Source: Ectobius pallidus
Taxonomy: Eukaryota; Arthropoda; Insecta; Blattodea; Ectobiidae
NCBI GenBank assembly: GCA_964059195.1
Contig: CAXKWD010000015.1
Span: forward strand, 434,001-498,000
Length of the DNA: 64,000 nt
Direction of reading: 5' to 3'
The position numbers and the translations under genes are program-made. The notes beneath the pieces were generated by a model. The model saw only the letters and a program-made list of their open reading frames with translations. It searched no databases and was not told the DNA's origin. The stretch's first letter is position 1, and every line of letters starts with the position of its first letter. Positions 53,915 to 64,000 of this stretch are shown here, piece by piece.

Positions 53915-56392
53915 ATGACATTCCTAGGCAACTGTTTCGTATTTGGAGATGGCATTGCTAAGCTAAAGTTTCTTGTTCAAAATGTCAATGCTAAGCAACA
54001 GTCAGGTGTTTTAAAAACTTCATTGCTAAGCAACAGTTTCCGGTTTAGACTGGCATCGCTAGGCAACACTTTTGTGATGGAAAAATCTAATTGTTAGGCA
54101 GCCAAATTGTCTTTAAAAGTTACATTGCTAGGAAAAGTTACGACTTTGAAAAATGCATTGAAAGGTAAAGGTTTTGTGTCAGAAATATACATTGCTCCGC
54201 AACAGTATCTTTTTTTAGAAGCTTTTAATAGGTAGCAATATTATGTTTAAAAATGACATTGCTAAGCAACAGATCTTTTTGATAACATTGCTAGGCAACA
54301 GTTTCGGGTTTAGACTGTCATGGCTAGGCAAAACATTCGTGATAGAAAAATTACATTGTTAGGCAGCCAAATTTTATTTAAAAATTACATTGCTAGGAAA
54401 AAGTTTCTCTTTGAAAAATGCATTGAAATGTAAAAGTTTTGTGTCTGAAATTGACATTGCTACGCAACAGTATATTTTTTTAAAAGTTTATAATAAGTAG
54501 CAATATTGTGTTTAAAAATGACATTGCTAAGCAACAGTTCTTTTTGACGACATTGCTAGGCAACAGTTCCCGGTTTAAAATGGCATTGCTAGGCAACACT
54601 TTCGTGTTTTAAAACTCATTGCTAGGCAACAGTATTCTTTCTGTTCAAGCAAAATTTACAACCCATGTTTTGCCATTAGCATTTCACCGATATTTTCAGT
54701 GTATGTATTGATCATTGAGGGATTAAAAACTATTCCTTATAGATGACATTGCTAGGCAACAGTTTCGTATTTGGAGATGGCATTGCTAAGCTACAGTTTC
54801 TTGTTCAAGATGTCAATGCTAAGCAACAGTCAGGTGTTTTAAAAACATCATTGCTAAGCAACAGTTTCCGGTTTAGACTGGCATCGCTAGGCAACACTTT
54901 TGTGATAGAAAAATCTAATTGTTAGGCAGCCAAATTGTCTTTAAAAGTTACATTGCTAGGAAAAGTTACGACTTTGAAAAATGCATTGAAAGGTAAAGGT
55001 TTTGTGTCAGAAATTGACATATCTCCGCAACAGTATCTTTTTTTAAAAGCTTTTAATAGGTAGCAATATTATGATTCAAAATGACATTGCTAAGCAACAG
55101 ATCTTTTTGATGACATTGCTAGGCAACAGTTTCCGGTTTAGACTGGCATGGCTAGGCAAAACTTTCGTGATGGAAAAATTACATTGTTAGGCAGCCAAAT
55201 AGTATTTAAAAATTACATTGCTAGGAAAAAGTTTCGTCTTTGAATAATGCATTGAAATGTAAAAGTTTGGTGTCTGAAATTGACATAGCTACGCAACAGT
55301 ATATATTTTAAAAGTTTATAATAGGTAGCAATATTGTGTTTATAAATGACATTGCTAAGAAAAGTTATTTTATATGACATTGCTAGGCAACAGTTTCCGG
55401 TTTAAAATGGCATTGCTAGGCAACACTTTCGTGTTAAAACTCATTGCTAGGCAACAGTATTCTTTCTATTCAAGCAAAATTTACAACCCATGTTTTGCCA
55501 TTAGCATTTCACCGATATTTTCATTGTATGTATTGATGATTGAGGGATTAAAAACTATTCCTTATAGATGACGTTCCTAGGCAACAGTTTCGTATTTGGA
55601 GATGGCATTGCTAAGCTACAGTTCCTTGTTCAAAATGTCAATGCTAAGCAACAGTCAGGTGTTTTAAAAACATCATTGCTAAGCAACAGTTTCCGGTTTA
55701 GACTGGCATCGCTAGGCAACACTTTTGTGATAGAAAAATCTAATTGTTAGGCAGCCAAATTGTCTTTAAAAGTTATATTGCTAGGAAAAGTTACGACTTT
55801 GAAAAATGCATTGAAAGGTAAAGGTTTTGTGTCAGAAATTGACATATCTCCGCAACAGTATCTTTTTTTAAAAGCTTTTAATAGGTAGCAATATTATGAT
55901 TAAAAATGACATTGCTAAGCAACAGATCTTTTTGATGACATTGCTAGGCAACAGTTTCCGGTTTAGACTGGCATGGCTAGGCAAAACTTTCGTGATAGAA
56001 AAATTACATTGTTAGGCAGCCAAATAGTATTTAAAAATTACATTGCTAGGAAAAAGTTTCGTCTTTGAATAATGCATTGAAATGTAAAAGTTTGGTGTCT
56101 GAAATTGACATAGCTACGCAACAGTATATATTTTAAAAGTTTATAATAGGTAGCAATATTGTGTTTATAAATGACATTGCTAAGAAAAGTTATTTTTTAT
56201 GACATTGCTAGGCAACAGTTTCCGGTTTAAAATGGCATTGCTAGGCAACACTTTCGTGTTAAAACTCATTGCTAGGCAACAGTATTCTTTCTATTCAAGC
56301 AAAATTTACAACCCATGTTTTGCCATTAGCATTTCACCGATATTTTCATTGTATGTATTGATCATGGAGGGATTAAAAACTATTCCTTATAG
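53915..56392. repeat. Trimeric HOR unit 1 (2,478 bp)
   Basis: Monomers at 53,915, 54,743 and 55,568. Markers: CCTAGGCAACTG with AAATATACATTGC, TTTCGGGTTTAG and CAAATTTTATT; then AAGATGTC with TCAGTGTATG upstream and ATGATTCAAAATG; then ACGTTCCTAGG with GTTATATTGC. Periodicity begins upstream at ~53,466, where the 5,225-bp repeat ends. Variant ATAAGTAGCAAT at ~54,492. Confidence 0.85.
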
Positions 56393-58870
56393 ATGACATT
56401 CCTAGGCAACTGTTTCGTATTTGGAGATGGCATTGCTAAGCTAAAGTTTCTTGTTCAAAATGTCAATGCTAAGCAACAGTCAGGTGTTTTAAAAACTTCA
56501 TTGCTAAGCAACAGTTTCCGGTTTAGACTGGCATCGCTAGGCAACACTTTTGTGATGGAAAAATCTAATTGTTAGGCAGCCAAATTGTCTTTAAAAGTTA
56601 CATTGCTAGGAAAAGTTACGACTTTGAAAAATGCATTGAAAGGTAAAGGTTTTGTGTCAGAAATATACATTGCTCCGCAACAGTATCTTTTTTTAGAAGC
56701 TTTTAATAGGTAGCAATATTATGTTTAAAAATGACATTGCTAAGCAACAGATCTTTTTGATAACATTGCTAGGCAACAGTTTCGGGTTTAGACTGTCATG
56801 GCTAGGCAAAACATTCGTGATAGAAAAATTACATTGTTAGGCAGCCAAATTTTATTTAAAAATTACATTGCTAGGAAAAAGTTTCTCTTTGAAAAATGCA
56901 TTGAAATGTAAAAGTTTTGTGTCTGAAATTGACATTGCTACGCAACAGTATATTTTTTTAAAAGTTTATAATAAGTAGCAATATTGTGTTTAAAAATGAC
57001 ATTGCTAAGCAACAGTTCTTTTTGACGACATTGCTAGGCAACAGTTCCCGGTTTAAAATGGCATTGCTAGGCAACACTTTCGTGTTTTAAAACTCATTGC
57101 TAGGCAACAGTATTCTTTCTGTTCAAGCAAAATTTACAACCCATGTTTTGCCATTAGCATTTCACCGATATTTTCAGTGTATGTATTGATCATTGAGGGA
57201 TTAAAAACTATTCCTTATAGATGACATTGCTAGGCAACAGTTTCGTATTTGGAGATGGCATTGCTAAGCTACAGTTTCTTGTTCAAGATGTCAATGCTAA
57301 GCAACAGTCAGGTGTTTTAAAAACATCATTGCTAAGCAACAGTTTCCGGTTTAGACTGGCATCGCTAGGCAACACTTTTGTGATAGAAAAATCTAATTGT
57401 TAGGCAGCCAAATTGTCTTTAAAAGTTACATTGCTAGGAAAAGTTACGACTTTGAAAAATGCATTGAAAGGTAAAGGTTTTGTGTCAGAAATTGACATAT
57501 CTCCGCAACAGTATCTTTTTTTAAAAGCTTTTAATAGGTAGCAATATTATGATTCAAAATGACATTGCTAAGCAACAGATCTTTTTGATGACATTGCTAG
57601 GCAACAGTTTCCGGTTTAGACTGGCATGGCTAGGCAAAACTTTCGTGATGGAAAAATTACATTGTTAGGCAGCCAAATAGTATTTAAAAATTACATTGCT
57701 AGGAAAAAGTTTCGTCTTTGAATAATGCATTGAAATGTAAAAGTTTGGTGTCTGAAATTGACATAGCTACGCAACAGTATATATTTTAAAAGTTTATAAT
57801 AGGTAGCAATATTGTGTTTATAAATGACATTGCTAAGAAAAGTTATTTTATATGACATTGCTAGGCAACAGTTTCCGGTTTAAAATGGCATTGCTAGGCA
57901 ACACTTTCGTGTTAAAACTCATTGCTAGGCAACAGTATTCTTTCTATTCAAGCAAAATTTACAACCCATGTTTTGCCATTAGCATTTCACCGATATTTTC
58001 ATTGTATGTATTGATGATTGAGGGATTAAAAACTATTCCTTATAGATGACGTTCCTAGGCAACAGTTTCGTATTTGGAGATGGCATTGCTAAGCTACAGT
58101 TCCTTGTTCAAAATGTCAATGCTAAGCAACAGTCAGGTGTTTTAAAAACATCATTGCTAAGCAACAGTTTCCGGTTTAGACTGGCATCGCTAGGCAACAC
58201 TTTTGTGATAGAAAAATCTAATTGTTAGGCAGCCAAATTGTCTTTAAAAGTTATATTGCTAGGAAAAGTTACGACTTTGAAAAATGCATTGAAAGGTAAA
58301 GGTTTTGTGTCAGAAATTGACATATCTCCGCAACAGTATCTTTTTTTAAAAGCTTTTAATAGGTAGCAATATTATGATTAAAAATGACATTGCTAAGCAA
58401 CAGATCTTTTTGATGACATTGCTAGGCAACAGTTTCCGGTTTAGACTGGCATGGCTAGGCAAAACTTTCGTGATAGAAAAATTACATTGTTAGGCAGCCA
58501 AATAGTATTTAAAAATTACATTGCTAGGAAAAAGTTTCGTCTTTGAATAATGCATTGAAATGTAAAAGTTTGGTGTCTGAAATTGACATAGCTACGCAAC
58601 AGTATATATTTTAAAAGTTTATAATAGGTAGCAATATTGTGTTTATAAATGACATTGCTAAGAAAAGTTATTTTTTATGACATTGCTAGGCAACAGTTTC
58701 CGGTTTAAAATGGCATTGCTAGGCAACACTTTCGTGTTAAAACTCATTGCTAGGCAACAGTATTCTTTCTATTCAAGCAAAATTTACAACCCATGTTTTG
58801 CCATTAGCATTTCACCGATATTTTCATTGTATGTATTGATCATGGAGGGATTAAAAACTATTCCTTATAG
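56393..58870. repeat. Trimeric HOR unit 2 (2,478 bp)
   Basis: Monomers at 56,393, 57,221 and 58,046. It shares ATAAGTAGCAAT (~56,970) and the AAGATGTC middle monomer with unit 1, so units 1 and 2 form one subfamily. Confidence 0.86.
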
Positions 58871-61348
58871 ATGACATTCCTAGGCAACTGTTTCGTATTT
58901 GGAGATGGCATTGCTAAGCTAAAGTTTCTTGTTCAAAATGTCAATGCTAAGCAACAGTCAGGTGTTTTAAAAACTTCATTGCTAAGCAACAGTTTCCGGT
59001 TTAGACTGGCATCGCTAGGCAACACTTTTGTGATGGAAAAATCTAATTGTTAGGCAGCCAAATTGTCTTTAAAAGTTACATTGCTAGGAAAAGTTACGAC
59101 TTTGAAAAATGCATTGAAAGGTTAAGGTTTTGTGTCAGAAATATACATTGCTCCGCAACAGTATCTTTTTTTAGAAGCTTTTAATAGGTAGCAATATTAT
59201 GTTTAAAAATGACATTGCTAAGCAACAGATCTTTTTGATAACATTGCTAGGCAACAGTTTCGGGTTTAGACTGTCATGGCTAGGCAAAACATTCGTGATA
59301 GAAAAATTACATTGTTAGGCAGCCAAATTTTATTTAAAAATTACATTGCTAGGAAAAAGTTTCTCTTTGAAAAATGCATTGAAATGTAAAAGTTTTGTGT
59401 CTGAAATTGACATTGCTACGCAACAGTATATTTTTTTAAAAGTTTATAATAGGTAGCAATATTGTGTTTAAAAATGACATTGCTAAGCAACAGTTCTTTT
59501 TGACGACATTGCTAGGCAACAGTTCCCGGTTTAAAATGGCATTGCTAGGCAACACTTTCGTGTTTTAAAACTCATTGCTAGGCAACAGTATTCTTTCTAT
59601 TCAAGCAAAATTTACAACCCATGTTTTGCCATTAGCATTTCACCGATATTTTCATTGTATGTATTGATCATTGAGGGATTAAAAACTATTCCCTATAGAT
59701 GACATTGCTAGGCAACAGTTTCGTATTTGGAGATGGCATTGCTAAGCTACAGTTCCTTGTTCAAAATGTCAATGCTAAGCAACAGTCAGGTGTTTTAAAA
59801 ACTTCATTGCTAAGCAACAGTTTCCGGTTTAGACTGGCATCGCTAGGCAACACTTTTGTGATAGAAAAATCTAATTGTTAGGCAGCCAAATTGTCTTTAA
59901 AAGTTACATTGCTAGGAAAAGTTACGACTTTGAAAAATGCATTGAAAGGTAAAGGTTTTGTGTCAGAAATTGACATATCTCCGCAACAGTATCTTTTTTT
60001 AAAAGCTTTTAATAGGTAGCAATATTATGATTCAAAATGACATTGCTAAGCAACAGATCTTTTTGATGACATTGCTAGGCAACAGTTTCCGGTTTAGACT
60101 GGCATGGCTAGGCAAAACTTTCGTGATGGAAAAATTACATTGTTAGGCAGCCAAATAGTATTTAAAAATTACATTGCTAGGAAAAAGTTTCGTCTTTGAA
60201 TAATGCATTGAAATGTAAAAGTTTGGTGTCTGAAATTGACATAGCTACGCAACAGTATATATTTTAAAAGTTTATAATAGGTAGCAATATTGTGTTTATA
60301 AATGACATTGCTAAGAAAAGTTATTTTATATGACATTGCTAGGCAACAGTTTCCGGTTTAAAATGGCATTGCTAGGCAACACTTTCGTGTTAAAACTCAT
60401 TGCTAGGCAACAGTATTCTTTCTATTCAAGCAAAATTTACAACCCATGTTTTGCCATTAGCATTTCACCGATATTTTCATTGTATGTATTGATGATTGAG
60501 GGATTAAAAACTATTCCTTATAGATGACGTTCCTAGGCAACAGTTTCGTATTTGGAGATGGCATTGCTAAGCTACAGTTCCTTGTTCAAAATGTCAATGC
60601 TAAGCAACAGTCAGGTGTTTTAAAAACATCATTGCTAAGCAACAGTTTCCGGTTTAGACTGGCATCGCTAGGCAACACTTTTGTGATAGAAAAATCTAAT
60701 TGTTAGGCAGCCAAATTGTCTTTAAAAGTTATATTGCTAGGAAAAGTTACGACTTTGAAAAATGCATTGAAAGGTAAAGGTTTTGTGTCAGAAATTGACA
60801 TATCTCCGCAACAGTATCTTTTTTTAAAAGCTTTTAATAGGTAGCAATATTATGATTAAAAATGACATTGCTAAGCAACAGATCTTTTTGATGACATTGC
60901 TAGGCAACAGTTTCCGGTTTAGACTGGCATGGCTAGGCAAAACTTTCGTGATAGAAAAATTACATTGTTAGGCAGCCAAATAGTATTTAAAAATTACATT
61001 GCTAGGAAAAAGTTTCGTCTTTGAATAATGCATTGAAATGTAAAAGTTTGGTGTCTGAAATTGACATAGCTACGCAACAGTATATATTTTAAAAGTTTAT
61101 AATAGGTAGCAATATTGTGTTTATAAATGACATTGCTAAGAAAAGTTATTTTTTATGACATTGCTAGGCAACAGTTTCCGGTTTAAAATGGCATTGCTAG
61201 GCAACACTTTCGTGTTAAAACTCATTGCTAGGCAACAGTATTCTTTCTATTCAAGCAAAATTTACAACCCATGTTTTGCCATTAGCATTTCACCGATATT
61301 TTCATTGTATGTATTGATCATGGAGGGATTAAAAACTATTCCTTATAG
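58871..61348. repeat. Trimeric HOR unit 3 (2,478 bp)
   Basis: Monomers at 58,871, 59,699 and 60,524. The middle monomer is the CCTTGTTCAAAATG type preceded by TTCCCTATAG, unlike units 1 and 2, and the block start reads ATAGGTAGCAAT. Its second half still has ATCTCCGCAAC and ATGATTCAAAATG, so the middle monomer looks recombinant. Private change: GGTTAAGG near 59,121. Confidence 0.85.
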
Positions 61349-63829
61349 ATGACATTCCTAGGCAACTGTTTCGTATTTGGAGATGGCATTGCTAAGCTAA
61401 AGTTTCTTGTTCAAAATGTCAATGCTAAGCAACAGTCAGGTGTTTTAAAAACTTCATTGCTAAGCAACAGTTTCCGGTTTAGACTGGCATCGCTAGGCAA
61501 CACTTTTGTGATGGAAAAATCTAATTGTTAGGCAGCCAAATTGTCTTTAAAAGTTACATTGCTAGGAAAAGTTACGACTTTGAAAAATGCATTGAAAGGT
61601 AAATGTTTTGTGTCAGAAATATACATTGCTCCGCAACAGTATCTTTTTTTAGAAGCTTTTAATAGGTAGCAATATTATGTTTAAAAATGACATTGCTAAG
61701 CAACAGATCTTTTTGATAACATTGCTAGGCAACAGTTTCGGGTTTAGACTGTCATGGCTAGGCAAAACATTCGTGATAGAAAAATTACATTGTTAGGCAG
61801 CCAAATTTTATTTAAAAATTACATTGCTAGGAAAAAGTTTCTCTTTGAAAAATGCATTGAAATGTAAAAGTTTTGTGTCTGAAATTGACATTGCTACGCA
61901 ACAGTATATTTTTTTAAAAGTTTATAATAGGTAGCAATATTGTGTTTAAAAATGACATTGCTAAGCAACAGTTCTTTTTGACGACATTGCTAGGCAACAG
62001 TTCCCGGTTTAAAATGGCATTGCTAGGCAACACTTTCGTGTTTTAAAACTCATTGCTAGGCAACAGTATTCTTTCTATTCAAGCAAAATTTACAACCCAT
62101 GTTTTGCCATTAGCATTTCACCGATATTTTCATTGTATGTATTGATCATTGAGGGATTAAAAACTATTCCCTATAGATGACATTGCTAGGCAACAGTTTC
62201 GTATTTGGAGATGGCATTGCTAAGCTACAGTTCCTTGTTCAAAATGTCAATGCTAAGCAACAGTCAGGTGTTTTAAAAACTTCATTGCTAAGCAACAGTT
62301 TCCGGTTTAGACTGGCATCGCTAGGCAACACTTTTGTGATAGAAAAATCTAATTGTTAGGCAGCCAAATTGTCTTTAAAAGTTACATTGCTAGGAAAAGT
62401 TACGACTTTGAAAAATGCATTGAAAGGTAAAGGTTTTGTGTCAGAAATTGACATATCTCCGCAACAGTATCTTTTTTTAAAAGCTTTTAATAGGTAGCAA
62501 TATTATGATTCAAAATGACATTGCTAAGCAACAGATCTTTTTGATGACATTGCTAGGCAACAGTTTCCGGTTTAGACTGGCATGGCTAGGCAAAACTTTC
62601 GTGATGGAAAAATTACATTGTTAGGCAGCCAAATAGTATTTAAAAATTACATTGCTAGGAAAAAGTTTCGTCTTTGAATAATGCATTGAAATGTAAAAGT
62701 TTGGTGTCTGAAATTGACATAGCTACGCAACAGTATATATTTTAAAAGTTTATAATAGGTAGCAATATTGTGTTTATAAATGACATTGCTAAGAAAAGTT
62801 ATTTTATATGACATTGCTAGGCAACAGTTTCCGGTTTAAAATGGCATTGCTAGGCAACACTTTCGTGTTAAAACTCATTGCTAGGCAACAGTATTCTTTC
62901 TATTCAAGCAAAATTTACAACCCATGTTTTGCCATTAGCATTTCACCGATATTTTCATTGTATGTATTGATGATTGAGGGATTAAAAACTATTCCTTATA
63001 GATGACGTTCCTAGGCAACAGTTTCGTATTTGGAGATGGCATTGCTAAGCTACAGTTCCTTGTTCAAAATGTCAATGCTAAGCAACAGTCAGGTGTTTTA
63101 AAAACATCATTGCTAAGCAACAGTTTCCGGTTTAGACTGGCATCGCTAGGCAACACTTTTGTGATAGAAAAATCTAATTGTTAGGCAGCCAAATTGTCTT
63201 TAAAAGTTATATTGCTAGGAAAAGTTACGACTTTGAAAAATGCATTGAAAGGTAAAGGTTTTGTGTCAGAAATTGACATATCTCCGCAACAGTATCTTTT
63301 TTTAAAAGCTTTTAATAGGTAGCAATATTATAATTAAAAATGACATTGCTAAGCAACAGATCTTTTTGATGACATTGCTAGGCAACAGTTTCCGGTTTAG
63401 ACTGGCATGGCTAGGCAAAACTTTCGTGATAGAAAAATTACATTGTTAGGCAGCCAAATAGTATTTAAAAATTACATTGCTAGGAAAAAGTTTCGTCTTT
63501 GAATAATGCATTGAAATGTAAAAGTTTGGTGTCTGAAATTGACATAGCTACGCAACAGTATATATTTTAAAAGTTTATAATAGGTAGCAATATTGTGTTT
63601 ATAAATGACATTGCTAAGAAAAGTTATTTTTTTATGACATTGCTAGGCAACAGTTTCCGGTTTAAAATGGCATTGCTAGGCAACACTTTCGTGTTTTAAA
63701 ACTCATTGCTAGGCAACAGTATTCTTTCTATTCAAGCAAAATTTACAACCCATGTTTTGCCATTAGCATTTCACCGATATTTTCATTGTATGTATTGATC
63801 ATTGAGGGATTAAAAACTATTCCTTATAG
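61349..63829. repeat. Trimeric HOR unit 4, recombinant at its end (2,481 bp)
   Basis: Monomers at 61,349, 62,177 and 63,002, the same subfamily as unit 3. Private changes are GGTAAATG near 61,600 and ATTATAATTAAAA near 63,330. Between ~63,640 and ~63,690 the unit leaves the trimer pattern: GTGTTTTAAAACTC appears where the other units have GTGTTAAAACTC, making this monomer 828 bp. Confidence 0.82.
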
Positions 63830-64000
63830 ATGACATTGCTAGGCAACAGTTTCGTATTTGGAGATGGCATTGCTAAGCTACAGTTTCTTGTTCAAGATGT
63901 CAATGCTAAGCAACAGTCAGGTGTTTTAAAAACTTCATTGCTAAGCAACAGTTTCCGGTTTAGACTGACATCGCTAGGCAACACTTTTGTGATAGAAAAA
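63830..64000. repeat. Partial monomer at right edge, 5,225-domain type
   Basis: These 171 bp match the monomers at 44,294 and 49,519 with no difference I could see, including AAGATGTC with AAACTTCATTG and the marker GACTGACATCG. That combination occurs nowhere else in the window. The array continues past the edge. Confidence 0.82.

Larger units (their letters stand above)
1..64000. repeat. Satellite DNA array, ~826-bp monomer, whole window
   Basis: The same ~826-bp sequence recurs head to tail on one strand with no interruption, inversion or foreign insertion that I could see. Seventy-six complete monomers lie between 253 and 63,829. Start-to-start distances are 823-829 bp except for three of 1091 bp. 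Monomers differ by scattered substitutions and 1-3 bp indels that define subtypes, and the subtypes recur in fixed order, so the array has higher-order repeats of 2, 3, 6 and more monomers. Composition is AT-rich by eye. Known biology: such arrays are typical of eukaryotic heterochromatin and centromeres. Whether this one is centromeric cannot be told from sequence alone. Confidence 0.97.

Noticed and set aside
253..63184. Some seventy forward open frames of 60-74 codons and several 79-83-codon frames as a gene family
   Set aside because: They are one satellite segment seen repeatedly. No frame exceeds 83 codons, single-base indels break it freely (for example 16,872 and 25,131), forward and reverse frames overlap the same repeat, and the peptide repeats simply mirror the 33-bp DNA unit.
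1..64000. CRISPR array
   Set aside because: Repeats are not exact, the 33-bp units abut without unique spacers, the period is carried by an 826-bp monomer, and no cas-like gene is present.
1..64000. CENP-B box
   Set aside because: I looked for the TTCG...A..CGGG pattern on both strands. The nearest segment, TTCCCGGTTTAAAATGG, keeps only the CCCG part and a T and lacks the CGAA arm.

Overview
The whole 64,000-base window is one uninterrupted tandem array of an AT-rich satellite DNA with a monomer of about 826 bp. I recognise no protein-coding gene, RNA gene, transposase, CRISPR locus or replication origin. A gene-free array of this size with layered higher-order repeats (HORs) points to a eukaryotic chromosome, in centromeric, pericentromeric, subtelomeric or other heterochromatic DNA. 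The sequence does not name the species.

I set the monomer phase at the ATGAC that follows a non-repeated spacer. This gives 76 complete monomers starting at 253, 1078, 1906, 2731, 3559 and so on to 63,002, plus partial monomers at 1-252 and 63,830-64,000. Most are 823-829 bp; three are 1091 bp (starts 41,548, 46,774, 51,999). The monomer is itself nested. A degenerate unit of about 33 bp, with core TTGCTAGGCAACAGTTTC, builds a block of about 265 bp that opens with AGGTAGCAATATT. Roughly three such blocks, one interrupted by a 102-bp spacer, make the monomer.

Layout by HOR domain: 1-10,545 is mainly dimeric (about 1,650 bp), with one odd monomer at 5,212. About 10,545-27,735 is hexameric (4,955-4,956 bp). 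About 21,490-30,653 and 31,400-42,215 are two copies of a segment offset by 9,910-9,911 bp, the second carrying an extra 1,652-bp dimer. The chimeric 1091-bp monomer at 41,548 ends that domain. About 43,016-53,465 is a nearly perfect two-copy tandem repeat of 5,225 bp, each copy with a 1091-bp monomer. About 53,466-63,690 is trimeric (2,478 bp, four copies). The last ~300 bases return to a monomer type of the 5,225-bp domain.

The many short open frames (60-83 codons) are one satellite segment repeated and are not supported as genes. The observations of most interest are the nested hierarchy, repeated recombination junctions in the first ~90 bp of the 265-bp block, the high identity of neighbouring HOR copies, and hundreds of near-palindromic TTGC-TAG-GCAAC sites resembling RFX/X-box sequences.
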